A stretch of 64,000 nucleotides of DNA from Owenia fusiformis. Taxonomy: Eukaryota > Annelida > Polychaeta > Sabellida > Oweniidae. The stretch covers positions 36,581,375 to 36,645,374 of the forward strand of contig CAIIXF020000005.1 of the NCBI GenBank assembly GCA_903813345.2, read 5' to 3'. The position numbers were made by a program, and so were the translations under genes. The notes under the pieces were generated by a model that had not been told where the DNA came from, did not search any database, and worked only from the letters and a program-made list of their open reading frames with translations. Shown one piece after another: positions 12,065 to 24,061 of this stretch (position 1 is the stretch's first letter; every line of letters starts with the position of its first letter).

Positions 12065-13168
12065 TTAGGAACATAAATCAATGAAATAATCAAATGAAGT
12101 TAACTTTTGATCATAATTTAACCAATCCCAAATTCGATCATTTTGTCCATCATTCAAATATGGTGACTTAAAATCTTTTGGAATAGGAAGTTTTTCTGGA
12201 CCAGCAATATTCTTTACTTCATCATAATTTTTGAAATTCTTTGTTTTGCGTATCGGATTATAAGAGACTTCTTCTTCATCCCCAAAGTGCACCATTTTAT
12301 ATTCTGATTTCCGCCTGATGAGGGGAGCCTTTTTAGGAGTTTTTGTAATAGAATTTGAAATACTCGATCTTCGCAATGACGGAACTGAGTGTTCAGATGT
12401 TGATTCATCAGTTATTAGTATGGTTTTATGAGCTTTCAATTTCTCGATAATATGATTATTATCCTTCACATTTTCTGAGTGTCTTCTTGAAGTTTTCTTA
12501 GGATGTTTTTCATGAGTGTTTTCAGAGGGAATACTCTCATCAGTGTCAGGGTTAAAATCATCAGCATCTTCAACTTCTAATAACATTTCTTCAACCTCTG
12601 CCTTAAGTTTCTGTGCCTCTTCAGGAACCTTGACTGGTATTGGAAGAAATAGGTTTGACCTAAGTTTCGTTTGAAGTGTTTTTTGTAACTTTGGCGGTGC
12701 GCTTTTACAGTAACTTTGTCGTATTTTCTCAGAACTATCATTCAGTGCAATGTCCTTTTTACGAGCTGATTTCTGTCTGACCTTGAACCTTGGCGGAGGC
12801 GTATTTGGAGTGAAGTTAAACTTCAACTGCTGTTTTACATGTGAGTCATTGTTGCGGTACAAGTTTTCTGTGAAGGGGGACTGGAACATTGTTCGTAGAT
12901 CAGTTCTGTATGTATTTTCAATTGAGATTTTCGGTTTATCTGGTGGAAGCAAATAACTTATTCCGGAACTTATTTTACGTCTTGACATCGCATCCTTGAT
13001 TTGAAACATCGGTGGTAAATCTGGCCACTCATATTCCAAGAGTTCAAAATTCTCATCGCCATACGTCGAGGCTGAATTTGATGCAGTTTTTTGAGATTTT
13101 GCCGAATTTGTAGCTGTATGTTTCCTCCTATCTGCACTTGGATGACTAGATTTTGGGCGGGCTGACAT
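12065..13168 (-). CDS. Unrecognised disordered basic protein
   Basis: I do not recognise this protein. A single open frame encodes 367 residues from the first in-frame ATG (MSARPKSSHP). The frame is open for 27 further codons upstream but reaches an in-frame TAG without an ATG, and a possible acceptor TTCTTTTACAG lies near 13275-13285, so an additional 5' coding exon is possible. Visible features: long low-complexity Ser/Lys/Glu/Asp stretches, an acidic helix LKAEVEEMLLEVEDADD, basic patches KKTSRRHS and PLIRRKSEY, and a more ordered C-terminus with DRIWDWLNYDQKLTSFDYF just before the stop. The conserved-looking C-terminal block is aromatic and may be a docking motif. It runs opposite to RPP30. 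No membrane segment or signal peptide is seen. Confidence 0.6.
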   Translation of the reverse strand: MSARPKSSHPSADRRKHTATNSAKSQKTASNSASTYGDENFELLEYEWPDLPPMFQIKDAMSRRKISSGISYLLPPDKPKISIENTYRTDLRTMFQSPFTENLYRNNDSHVKQQLKFNFTPNTPPPRFKVRQKSARKKDIALNDSSEKIRQSYCKSAPPKLQKTLQTKLRSNLFLPIPVKVPEEAQKLKAEVEEMLLEVEDADDFNPDTDESIPSENTHEKHPKKTSRRHSENVKDNNHIIEKLKAHKTILITDESTSEHSVPSLRRSSISNSITKTPKKAPLIRRKSEYKMVHFGDEEEVSYNPIRKTKNFKNYDEVKNIAGPEKLPIPKDFKSPYLNDGQNDRIWDWLNYDQKLTSFDYFIDLCS

Positions 13169-13521
13169 GACTGTCTGCTGAAGTCCTTGGTATTTTCCAT
13201 CAATTCTACACTTTCTTTTCGAGGAGCCTGCCTGTGTCACAGATTCCACATGTTTTGTTGAAATCTACTTCACCAATCTGTAAAAGAATTCATACAATTC
13301 AAATATTGAATATTATCGCTCTCAGTTGCTGAAGTGTTTACTTGATGAATTCAATTCAAAAAATGAATAAAATTTTCACCATTGAAATTATACGTACATT
13401 TTCAGCTTTTAAATTGAACAATGAGAAGTGGATCATAACAACTGTGAAATGCTAAAAATAACTATTTGATACCAAAATAAAGTTATTTATTTTAATCCAG
13501 TAACTGGCATAGTACATGTAG

Positions 13522-13602
13522 ACAAGGCATTAACATTCAAAATTGCACCACCTGCCATTTGTTACAGATGCCGAACACCAACCGATTCTGTTGGTGACAT
13601 AA
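13522..13602 (+). mobile_element. Short copy of the core-repeat element family
   Basis: Begins ACAAGGCATTAACAT, then a GCACCACCT block, a GATGCCGAACACCAACC block, and ends with a small hairpin before GGTGACATAA. The same order of blocks flanks the tandem core at 17433-18730. This copy lacks the internal repeats. Confidence 0.6.
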
Positions 13603-14621
13603 AAACTTAGTTCTGTTTTGAATAGATCTCCAGGGTAATTGTTAATTTATGAAATTACCCCTATATTTGAAAACATCTCAATGTTTGCATTCATTCAGTA
13701 AACTTGTAAATGGTCAGTTTAAGTTGTTGAAAATCAACTAGAAATAATTTACATACAAATAAACTACTGTACATTCTCTTTAAACTACTATGAGTAAAAT
13801 AGGAACCAAAATTGTATTGTTTTAAGACATTGACTACTTACCTTATATTTTTAAACTACTTTAAGCTTTATCTCTTAACTTTTTTCAAGTGTTTATATCT
13901 TCAGATCTTTTGAATTTATGTACTTTTGTATCCAGCAATTTGAGATGTGATTTAGTGTTAGATGTTTTCTCAACCTATAGTTAACAACAAAATGTCACCA
14001 CGACTCCCGTTACTGTTAAATGTCATTTAATATTCAGGTTTATAAAGAAGTATAACATCCTCAATTGAATGTGTTTTTAAAATCACCAGAAAACCTAGTA
14101 ATGTATTTATCAAAAACAACGTTTACACTTCAGTTGCTATATACTATATGAACTAGGTCGGCATAATATTTTGTATAAATATGTATCATAGGTCTCATAT
14201 TCTATTGAAAGATTAAGATTTTCTATAGAGTTGTTTAAAGTTGTTTTGAATAGAATGTATTGTCAATATATTTTGAAAGGTCTAAGCTGATTTAAGCCAT
14301 AAGAATATTTACTTAATTTTCACTGTTGAAATGGTACAAAAATAGCAATGAGGCGTTCATAACTGTACCAAATTGTACTGAAAAATCATCAACTCCAAAT
14401 AAATGTTTGCACCTTTTCATTCGTGCTAAATATCTAAGTCTACTTCTCTATTGGAATATACTCAAAAGGAAAGATATATTACAAGAGTTTGACGATATCA
14501 ATATGTAAAACAAATTACCACCAAAGAGGTACATTGAGTGAAAGTTGAAAGGTTTCTTTTGTTGGTGTAAACTGATACTTTTCCAATAATTGAATACTTT
14601 TACAGTACAAGTAACTCATTC
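13603..14621. other. Intergenic, nothing recognised
   Basis: AT-rich sequence with only short open frames, for example 14326-14508. No splice-supported exon, RNA gene or clear element end is visible. Confidence 0.4.
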
Positions 14622-14623
14622 TA

Positions 14624-14825
14624 CAGGGTGTCAAAAATGGAAAGATGGGAATGGTACTAAAAACTTATTTTCTAAAAAAATGAAATAGAGTTCCTTTAGT
14701 ACTTGATGAAGCTTTCAGATGTTTGTGATGATTACATTGTCTGTCAGGTGACTTTTCAAGAATATTCCTTCATCATTCAGTTATTTTATGTTTGTCTAGG
14801 GAGCAATTTATTGTGAGACACCCTG
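14624..14825. mobile_element. Tc1/mariner-like MITE, CAGGGTGTC termini
   Basis: Inverted ends CAGGGTGTC and GACACCCTG are each flanked by TA (14622-14623 and 14826-14827), the target duplication of Tc1/mariner elements. The 200 bp interior has no coding capacity. Confidence 0.7.
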
Positions 14826-14827
14826 TA

Positions 14828-16799
14828 TTTCTACCCTTTAATAGAGTTTCTTATACACTCAAGTACTCAAGTACTACATATTCTACCTTCTGAATAGCTA
14901 ACATTTTAACTCATAATAAGCCATCAAGACTTTAGATTCTTTCTTTAAAGTCAGAGGAAACTGTATATAATTAACTGGGACAAATTTTGTTGGGAAAAGG
15001 ACTGAAATATATGTATGATACCAATGTTTCTTTTCTCAATTTTTGGATTGCCGAACGCTAAACAAAAGTTAAAAATTCTCCAAGACCATTCTTTAAATGG
15101 ATAGAGTGTCAAAATGTTGAACCCATTTACTAGAAAGAGGATCTCCTTTTTCTGATTTTTATTGCCTGAAAAGAGTATTCAAAAAGGGGTCTAAAACTTC
15201 TTCAAAAGTAGAATGGTATAGAAAGTCTAGAAGATATCAATTTTCGATGACCAAAATTATGCTGAAAACAATGGATAGCACAAGTTTTCCCTATGGGAAA
15301 ATAACATGGGATATGTGGTTTTTAACTTTAACGCATTTCAATACCAATCCCCTTTTCTGAAGTTGTAAATATAGTGTAGAACAAACTTTGGATATGGTTA
15401 AATCGAGAAAAACAAGATCCTCTTTTTAGAAAATAAGCCTAACATTTTTTAAAAAGTGCCCAGATGGGGTCCTAAACCATAATTTTTCAGAAAGTTGGAT
15501 TGATATTTTACTATCAAGAGAACTTCACTTGAAAGAAAACATATTGTTTTTGTAAAAAACAATGTATTTATGGCCAGAAAGTACTCATGGTGAAAGATAT
15601 GACCGTCTAAAATCACTTGCCATACTGCACATGGACCTTTGTCAGAATTATTTGTTAGTTTTATTTTTAGAAAAAGGCATGACAAGGAATGCTGTAATAA
15701 TTATGACAACATTTTTGAAACATTCTCTCCCTTTTTGGCTCACTTTAAAGCCCATTCTTGTAAATCGCAATGCTCTACCTTTTCATCATATTAATTCTTT
15801 TAATTTTGATTTCCATAAATCATAAAATACAATAACTCATAATTTGACAATATTTTTTATTTCATAATCTTTTTATTTCAAAGGGTCCCATCATAATAGA
15901 GCCTTATACTAGTATATTCTTACAACTGGGATGAAGTACAACTTCCACCTTTTATTATATATTCTGTACATACATAAATTGAAGAAAGCACACATGATAA
16001 TGATAAGGCAAGACAAGATTTACTTTCTTGTAACACATACAGCATGCACCAAATCATAACCTTAGACACATAAGCTTTATGTTCATGTGCATATATTGCT
16101 AGTACCATTTTTCTATGTACTGATTGAAAATTGTGTATTAATTAACACTTGTCATTTGTTTTCTATAGTGGTGTTTCTCAGTCAAGAAATGTAATTCTTA
16201 CTATAGTCACACCGGAGCATCCTGACAATGGTAAAGTCAGATACCAATTGTAGCTTTAACCTTTTCTGACAATTCTGTTTTTAAATTCTTTGACAAAACT
16301 GTCTGATAAAACAGTGCTAAAACCTGTTTTTGATGAACATAATTTAAATTTAAAAGTTCACAAATCAACTGATATTGGATGATTAACAATGGTTTGAAAG
16401 GTCACTTTTGCCAGAAATGTATTTTAGCTGAGAAATTAAGGCTAGGATTTGATAGTTTCGAGCAATAAATCAATTTTAGATTGTCTTAGAGAGTAACCAG
16501 ATCAGCTTGACCTTGTAGTTTTAACACAGGCCATCAATTTCACTTTCCAAATATGGTAACTGTCAATCAAATGTTGCAGTGTTTCAGAGAAAGTGAATTT
16601 CAGATTGATATGCTGATTTCATTGTGTCAGACTTCAGAGGTTTGGAATATTTGAGATTGTGGAAATGATTTCAAATAAATTGGAACTTAGATATACAATG
16701 AAAAAACAACAACAACAAAAACACACTCATAACTTCTGCATGTATAAGAAAATAACATGGCAACTGCTCCATGATATTGAAAAGAAGTTATGATTATGA
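14828..16799. other. Intergenic, nothing recognised
   Basis: No gene can be supported. The longest open frames (15562-15825 plus, 15449-15685 minus) overlap each other, lack splice context and show no domain features. Confidence 0.4.
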
Positions 16800-16982
16800 A
16801 ATGTGGTTTGAGTGCCCCCCTGGGCAAATATTCTTTCAAAATTGTGCAGTTTGTCACCATTCTGAGCACTTTTAAAGATATAATATATATTTATATAATT
16901 GTAGGGCCAAAGTTGTCAAAACTGAACCCTCTGAAATTTTTGGAAAAGTTAACCCCTTGGCAAAAGCTGGCTACGGGCCTGC
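16800..16982 (-). mobile_element. Truncated MITE related to the element at 47586
   Basis: On the minus strand the sequence starts AGGCCCGTAGCCAGC and continues with blocks for AAAAGTGCTCAGA and GGGGGGCACTCAAACC in the same order as the complete element at 47586-47788. The outer right end is missing. Confidence 0.65.
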
Positions 16983-17432
16983 TAAACATGCTTGTGTTGC
17001 ATGACAGGCTGAGGGATTTAGACTTTATATACACACAAAACTATTGCATTGTAATTGCCATATGAACAACATTCACAAGTATTTACCTCTGCAGATTTCT
17101 TATACATTTCAGAACATTTACAAAATGCTAAACTTGTCTGTGTCTTGGCAACATCTGTACTATGTGATTACAATATTAAAACACCCCAAAATATTTATAC
17201 TTGCATGATAAATATAATTTGGTTTTAGAATTTTCTAAATACAGTATGGGTGAAAAGTATTCACCTCGTAATGGTTATACATTAATGTAACCATTGCAAT
17301 ATTTAAAAAAAAATAGTTTGGGGTAATTTAATATCTGATGCACTAACAAAGATATTATACAGTCTTTAAAAATTACACAACATAGAATAAGCTCCACCTG
17401 TATACTTGAATGATGAAATTCACATTCATTAT

Positions 17433-18730
17433 ACAAGGCATTAACATGACAAAATGTCACCACCTAGTTGCTCACAATATTATGAGTTCAAAATTAAGTC
17501 AGATTTGAATTTCTGAGAACTTGTAAAGTCAAATTTGAACTTCTGAAAAGATGTAGATGATTTTGAAAAAAAAATTTGGTCAATTTGAAGCAAGTTGAAA
17601 ACAGACCTTTTTGACCTTTTTTGACCTTTTTTGACCTTGAGAAGGTCATTAAAGGTCAAATGTCAAATCTAAAGTCAGATTTGAATTTCTGAGAACATGT
17701 AGATGATTTTGAAAAAAAAAATTAGTCAATTTGAAGCAAGTTGAAAAAAGACCTTTTTGACCTTGAGAAGGTCATTGAAGGTCAAATGTCGAATCTAAAG
17801 TCAAATCTAAAGTCATATTTGAATTTCTGAGAACATGTAGATGATTTTGAAAAAAAAAATTAGTCAATTTGAAGCAAGTTGAAAAAAGACCTTTTTGACC
17901 TTTTTTGACTTTGAGAAGGTCATTGAAGGTCAAATGTCAAATCTACAGTCAGATTTGAATTTCTGAGAACATGTAGATGATTTTGAAAAAAAAATTTAGT
18001 CAATTTGAAGCAAGTTGAAAAAAGACCTTTTTGACCTTTTTTGACTTTGAGAAGGTCATTGAAGGTCAAATGTCAAATCTTAAGTCAAATCTAAAGTCAG
18101 ATTTGAATTTCTGAGAACACGTAGATGATTTTGAAAAAAAATTTTAGTCAATTTGAAGCAAGTTGAAAACAGACCTTTTTGACCTTTTTTGACCATGAGA
18201 AGGTCATTGAAGGTCAAATGTCAAATCTTAAGTCAGATTTGAATTTCTGAGAACATGTAGATGATTTTGAAAAAAAAATTTAGTCAATTTGAAGCAAGTT
18301 GAAAACAGACCTTTTTGACCTTTTTTGACCTTGAGAAGGTCATTGAAGGTCAAATGTCAAATCTGAAGTCAGATTTGAAGGTCAAATGTCAAATCTAAAG
18401 TCAGATTTGAATTTCTGAGAACATGTAGATGATTTTGAAAAAAAATTTAGTCAATGTGAAGCAAGTTGAAAAAAGACCTTTTTGACCTTGAGAAGGTCAT
18501 TGAAGGTCAAATGTCAAATCTAAAGTCAGATTTGAACTTCTGAGAACATGTAGATGATTTAGAAAAAAATTGAAGTCAGTCTAAACAGTATGTGTTAAGT
18601 TATAGGAAGTTGTAAGAAATTGTTACAGACGCCAACCGCCAGACGCCGGACGCCAACCACCAACCGCCGGACGCCGTCGCAAAAAAACGGAGACCATAAC
18701 AATATGTCACCACTTTTGGTGGTGACATAA
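17433..18730 (+). mobile_element. Non-autonomous element with tandem core repeats
   Basis: The left end starts ACAAGGCATTAACATG and AAAATGTCACCACCT. The centre is eight tandem units of 125 to 168 bp. The right end has GACGCCAACCGCC repeats followed by ACCATAACAATATGTCACC and a small hairpin CCACTTTTGGTGG. Two short copies without the core (13522-13602; 55566-55714, minus) show the same terminal blocks, so this is a mobile family with an expanded core. Layout resembles the core-repeat elements described in bivalves, but I cannot assign a superfamily. Confidence 0.7.
17490..18580 (+). repeat. Eight-unit minisatellite, AGGTCAAATG family
   Basis: Units contain CTGAGAACATGTAGATGA, an A-run, TCAATTTGAAGCAAGTTG and several TTTTTGACC blocks. 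The ATGTAGATGA (or ACGTAGATGA) marker falls at 17551, 17697, 17835, 17971, 18119, 18255, 18423 and 18548. TTTGACC and GGTCAAA are complementary, so each unit can fold on itself. Confidence 0.9.
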
Positions 18731-19026
18731 TAACACCACAGAATCATATAAAATAGTCAATTGGATACTCTAATATGGTAATTCATGTTCGTGTAACAAT
18801 AAATAGAACAATTTATTTGGAGAATTAGAATATATTGTTGGAGTATGTTTGACTCCTGACTTAGTATGGTTTCCCGATTTCAGTTTTTATTTGACTAGTT
18901 ATGAAAATATACAGCTCAAGTTCAGGAATATTCATAATGATAAGTTAACAACAATTATTTATTGCAATTTGAAATATTTACTCATTATCATACATTCATA
19001 TATGCAGTGCTGGGTGCCAAATACGA

Positions 19027-19403
19027 CCGTTAATTTGAATTTTAGACCTACCAGGTGTTTGAAAATCAAAAATTGTGAGTCTCATACTGCATCATTTTTC
19101 TCCTAACTTGCTCCATTAAAAGCAAAAACAAAAATGCCTTCCTGTTGATATATTATACTATTATATAGAGTCCCTCCTTTTAGTGGCGTTTGGATCCCCA
19201 GCTGTGAGAAGCTGTTCTCACAGCTGGGGATCTAAATGTCGCTAAAACGAGTAACTCTCACTCTGTACAATAAAGCAATGCACCGACAGAAAGGCAATTT
19301 TGTTTTGCTTTGAATGGAACAAGTTTGAAGAAAAACAGCGCAGTATGAGACTCACAATCCTTGATTATCAAACATCTGGTAGGTCTAAAATTCAAATTAA
19401 CGG
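19027..19403. repeat. Palindromic element with a perfect central hairpin
   Basis: Arms of about 180 bp meet at 19212. The centre ATCCCCAGCTGTGAGAA (19193-19209) is followed by GCTG and its exact complement. Outer arms share CCGTTAATTTGAATTTTAGA and its complement at 19385-19403. No protein is encoded. Confidence 0.8.
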
Positions 19404-19684
19404 TTGATTTTACGATAAGTTGGACCCCGATATAAAGTACCTGGCTCAGCAGTACAGCTATACTGTACAATGACTGTGAAACTGTTATGCCCAACTTTTC
19501 ACCGACTAAAATTTTTAGAATTCCCCCAGTGGATTTGTACATGGTAATATATGAGTGTAGGTAAAATACATGCCATGATTATACTGTGAGCAAGGGAAAA
19601 ATCAATACCCGGTAATTTCAGCGGGAAGTTTCTTTTCGTTCAGTGGATGAGCTGCGCGCGCACACATAAATGTTATAATCCAAT

Positions 19685-19690
19685 TTTTAT
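19685..19690 (-). terminator. Polyadenylation signal for NRBF2
   Basis: AATAAA on the minus strand, about 200 bases after the NRBF2 stop codon. Confidence 0.4.
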
Positions 19691-19892
19691 TATACTGGTA
19701 AGCAAAGCACTCACTGCCTAAAGAGGGCGTACTATAATAGAAATGAACTGATCGAAAAATTCCCGGGTATTGTACCGCTCCTTGCTGTGAGCTGTTAGCT
19801 CATAGTATAATCTAGATGTGTACCTGTTGTAATTGGAAATGTCTCTTGGCTTTAAGGAAACAAGCATTTTTGAAATTAATGCGCCTAAGGGG

Positions 19893-21538
19893 CTATGGTG
19901 ATGCACTGACTGTATCAAAATCAAAAGTTGGCATCTCTAATGGTGGTAACTCAGGGAGGGAGGGTAAATCGTCCAAATTGAGCGGCATGGAATAAAAATT
20001 TTCTTTTTCAGAGTCAGAATCTTTATCCTCTTTGTCATTGGTCCTTTTCCTCAGTGCAGAATTCTCATTTTGTAAACGTGTCACTTCTTTGTCCTTCTCT
20101 TCAAGCTCTTTTAAAAGTTCCAAGACCTGACCCCTTAAGGATTGATTATTTATATGCAGCTCCTCGATTATTTCACTTTCAGTTTTTGGTGATTTAACAG
20201 CCGACTGAATGATTTCATCTTTTGTTCTTTTGGTATGTGTTTCAATTGATGGTAAGCGATCTCCCTGAGCTTGCGCCAAGGCACGTGTTTGCAAAAATTG
20301 CAATAAGGAATCTGTCTCCTCGAGATCCTTATAAATATATTGATTATATGTTACACCATCTGTTTCATCATTTGACTCATCTACACTGTCTTTTGGGTGT
20401 ATTGTATTATCGCTTGCATTTCTCTTCATTTGGTTCAATCTTTCAGCCATTTTGAGTCTATTTGATTTATCGCGAAGTAATTGTTGTTGGCGACAATGAT
20501 GATCACACTGGAGTTCTATTGACTCTCTGGCTTTATTATCTGATGTTGTCTTCAACGCTAGCTCTAAAAACTCTGAAAATACATAAAAATGACCTGTTCT
20601 AGTCAATTGAGGAATAAAATATTGGTTAGATTATTTACTAAATGAAACCTAGTAATTATAGGATATCCTATGATTTTGAGGAGTATCATTTTTATCTACG
20701 AGGTGATATTGATATCTGCACGAGAGAGCAAAGCGAACGAGTGCATATATCAATATCACTGAGTAGATTAAAATGATATTCTGAAAAAATCATAGGATGT
20801 TCTTATTATCCTACACTTACAAGGAGTGTACTAAATGTATAATATCATTGCAAAATGAATTTCATGCCAAATAGAGTCAATTTGACGGGAAGTCAACAAG
20901 CGGAGTACATCGTCACAATATCCTCCGCATATTGGGTTTTCCGGAGTATATCGTCACGATATCCTCCACCCGGAGTATATCGTTACGATATCCTCCGGTT
21001 ATCAGGTTATTCATTTTGCCAATAAATATCAAAAATATTTTTTTTGATGTTATTATACATTTAGTACACTAAGTGTAGGATAAACAATTTTATAATTCGG
21101 TTTCGTGGATATTCAATGAAGATCCAATTTCCTTAAGAATGTCAAACAGCATTTCCAAATTTATATGCTTGCATTGGTTCTAATAACAATAACAATTATA
21201 ACAATTGCTATGGCAACAAGTTCTTAAATACATTGCTGTCCTTTCAAAAAATATCAACAAATTTCGAAGTATTTGTTCATTTATTGGCAAATAATATAGG
21301 TGTTCCAAAGTATTCATTCAGAAAAAATTCCCCTACAAAAAACAGTAAATGTAGTACCTGTTTTTTTTACATTGATGGTTACAGATAGTTATCAATCAGA
21401 GATGTTTTGGGGTTATTTAGCATGGGAATTAGAATGGCTTTTTGATCACCCACCTGCTGCCTTCTTGTGACAGGCTATTGCAAGATCATATCTTCCCTTG
21501 TTGATGTTGGATTCAGCTTTACGTCTTTCTAAATGAGC
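19893..21538 (-). CDS. NRBF2: NRBF2, nuclear receptor-binding factor 2 (5' partial)
   Basis: NRBF2 is a regulatory subunit of the ATG14-containing class III PI3-kinase complex in autophagy; its N-terminal MIT-like helical domain contacts ATG14. Two exons are clear, 21538-21454 and 20572-19893, joined in phase 1 to 254 residues. Exon order shows AHLERRKAESNINKGRYDLA and IACHKKAA (MIT helices), IELQCDHHCRQQQLLRD, the short motif DSLLQFLQTRA, a coiled coil with LKELEEKDKEVTRLQNENSA, and the proline-rich tail LPSLPELPPLEMPTFDFD. Each has a counterpart at the same place in vertebrate NRBF2 (for example DTLLYLLQQ and IPNLPPLDFP). The initiator exon, which should encode only a few residues ending in phase 0, was not found. 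Acceptors TGTATTTTCAG and ATGTATTCCAG support the exon starts. Confidence 0.88.
20660..21085. repeat. Compound palindromic repeat upstream of NRBF2 exon
   Basis: Positions 20660-20812 form one palindrome (ATCCTATGATTTTGAG against its near-complement). Positions 20813-20850 are inverted at about 21043-21083 (ATTTAGTACACTAAGTG block). Between them, at 20919-20996, lie three spaced copies of GGAGTATATCGTCACGATAT-type small palindromes. Confidence 0.7.
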
Positions 21539-22562
21539 CTGGAATACATATAGATATACAGTATCAGTACTACATAATGTACTCGGTACATGTACAGCAT
21601 GGTCATGTGGTTTCAAGGTATGTTGTACTTAGATATCAAGTTTTGCCTCAAGAATAGCGGAGGGGTTATTCCACAGACTTGTAGACTTTTTGTTAATCTG
21701 CAGTTATACCACAGATTTAAACCTTGGCTAGAGTAATAGAAAGAACGTTTTGCCCTATTTGTAACATCATAATTTTTTTCTTTCTTTCATGAATTACTGG
21801 TTTGATGAAACACAGCTGGGATCACTATGGAAAAGTTAGACACACTAAATCTTGAACTTTTGAAGGTAAATGACTGTAATAGTTTCATTGACTCACAAAT
21901 CTGGGTTACATCAGTCACTACTCATTGGAAAGCTACAATTTACTTGATATTATAATTATAAGGAATGTGAATACAAAATAAAAAAATGAAACACAAAATA
22001 CAAGCAAGGAAAATATTAGTTGCATGATACACCTGTAGGGTCTTTATTAATAAATCTGATATAGAAGTACGAACTACGATAATCTAACACATGGCGGTGA
22101 TTTACTCGAGTCTCTAGCCAATTCTTGGCAAGAGGTAATTTCATCTGGAATACTATGAACTCCATTTGAAAAAAGCTGGCTGGTGTTTCATAAATTTATT
22201 GAATATTTTAAAAATCGCCAGATAAATAAATCATTAATAATAATTAAAATGGGACCGGCTCGGCTCCTTGATGAGATACTGCATGATTTCGTCAGGATTG
22301 CGTCTAAAATTAAAACAAATGGCTCCAAGAAAAATGGCGATATTCGAAAACTGGACGAAATGTCGTTCATATCTGACATTAGTAACTGGCTGTAAATTCT
22401 AAGTTAGCGATTCAGAAGATGTAAACTAATACATTGATAACTTCATGTGTGTTTTGGAATTTTTGATGAGGTAATAAGACCAAAACTCGCAATTCAAATT
22501 GTGATGTGGAAAAATGGCGGAGATTTGATTTCAAATTTTATGATTACGACATGACCCGTTAA

Positions 22563-23309
22563 GGTGCCATGGAAGTTAACAGGAAATGACAAAACAGGAA
22601 GTGACAAAGCCATGCTGGATTTTGAAAATTTTTTGAAGCAAGATATCAGAGTTCTGTTTGGACCTCTAGTCAGTTTTACTAGTTCCACATATTATTTACA
22701 TGACTGGGAACGCAATGGAAATGGTCAGAATGACCATAAACATGATGAAATAACCTTTTCAGCCCTCTGAAAATGTGCCTGAAAAACAGCTAAGAGTAGG
22801 TGCTCAGGAAAGGTCACTGAACAGAATCTTTTGATTTTTTCAGAAAATGTGTCCAACATATTGCTCTTAATGATACAATCTTTGAAATTTTAAAAAATTG
22901 TCTGAAACAATAATGGCTGTAGTAAAAAGGTAAATTGATCGATTTTCAATTCATTTTTTTCTTTTTCTAAGAATGATATCAAATTTTTTTAAATTGTATC
23001 ATTTTAAGCAATATATTGGGCAGATTTTCTGAAAAAGTCAAAAGATTCTGTTCAGTGACCTTTCCTGAGCACCTACTCTTAGCTGTTTTTCAGGCACATT
23101 TTCAGAGGGCTGAAAAGGTTATTTCATCATGTTTATGGTCATTCTGACCATTTCCGTTGTGTTCCCGGTCATGTAAATGATATGTAGAACTAGTTAAACT
23201 GACTGGAGGTCCAAACAGAACTCTGTTATCTTGGTTCAAAAATTTTTCAAAATCCAGCATGGCTTTGTCACTTCCTGTTTTGTCATTTCCTGTTAACTTC
23301 CATAGCACC
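22563..23309. mobile_element. 747 bp hairpin element flanked by TTAA, copy 1
   Basis: Almost the entire element is a foldback: left arm starts GGTGCCATGGAAGTTAAC and the right arm ends with its complement GTTAACTTCCATAGCACC. It is flanked by TTAA at 22559-22562 and 23310-23313. TTAA duplication is the mark of piggyBac-type transposition. Arms are about 340 bp around a 60 bp centre. No transposase is present. Confidence 0.85.
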
Positions 23310-23389
23310 TTAAACATGCAGGAATTTATCTATGGACGAAGGCCACGACACAGTGGCCTTAGAAGAAGGTAAGCGGTGATCACTGTCTA

Positions 23390-23627
23390 CAGTTCGGGAC
23401 ATAAATAAATGACAGGTGGATTTGCTGAAGTGAGAATTTCCCATGTTAAAAATAAGAGAATTTTCAAGAGGCCATACATCAGTGGATGAGATTATACAAA
23501 ATGTGAAATATACAAATTTTAAGGGATATGTGTCTAGACAATATTGGAAATTATGGGCTTTCAGACGACCATAATTAGGAAATGGTGATCGAAAATCAAC
23601 CTGTCATTTATTTTTGTCCCCAACTGT
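23390..23627. mobile_element. Tc1/mariner-like MITE, copy A
   Basis: Ends CAGTTCGGGACA and its near-complement TGTCCCCAACTG, flanked by TA (23388-23389, 23628-23629). About 238 bp, non-coding. The same sequence is present as copies B and C downstream. Confidence 0.85.
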
Positions 23628-23822
23628 AGGTAAATATATAGGTCCAATGGTATCACATATCTTGTATTTGTAATCAAAACTCAAAAAGTGAATAATGCAT
23701 TAGACTAGTGAATGATTTCAAAAAAACTATTGCGCCAATGAATTTCATTTTTTGAGTGAGCAAAGCAGAGTGTCATTGCCAAAGAATCTTTGAAACAAAA
23801 TGAAGTGAAATACAGACAAGTA

Positions 23823-24059
23823 CAGTTCGGGACATAAATAAATGACAGGTGGATTTGCTGAAGTGAGAATTTCCCATGTTAAAAATAAGAGAATTTTCAA
23901 GAGGCCATACATCAGTGGATGAGATTATACAAAATGTGAAATATACAAATTTTAAGGGATATGTATCTAGACAATATTGGAAATTATGGGCTTTCAGACG
24001 ACCATAATTAGGAAATGGTGATCGAAAATCGACCTGTCATTTATTTTTGTCCCCAACTG
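23823..24059. mobile_element. Tc1/mariner-like MITE, copy B
   Basis: Nearly identical to copy A over 237 bp and flanked by TA (23821-23822, 24060-24061). Its right TA is also the left TA of copy C, so the two elements abut with one shared target dinucleotide. Confidence 0.85.
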
Positions 24060-24061
24060 TA

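Noticed and set aside
17433-18600. CRISPR-like array
   Set aside because: Repeats are contiguous minisatellite units without unique spacers, in a eukaryotic intergenic region.
21826-21866. Plus-strand ATG frame MEKLDTLNLELLK ending at a good donor GTAAAT
   Set aside because: Only 13 codons, no partner exon in phase, and it lies inside the NRBF2 gene on the opposite strand.
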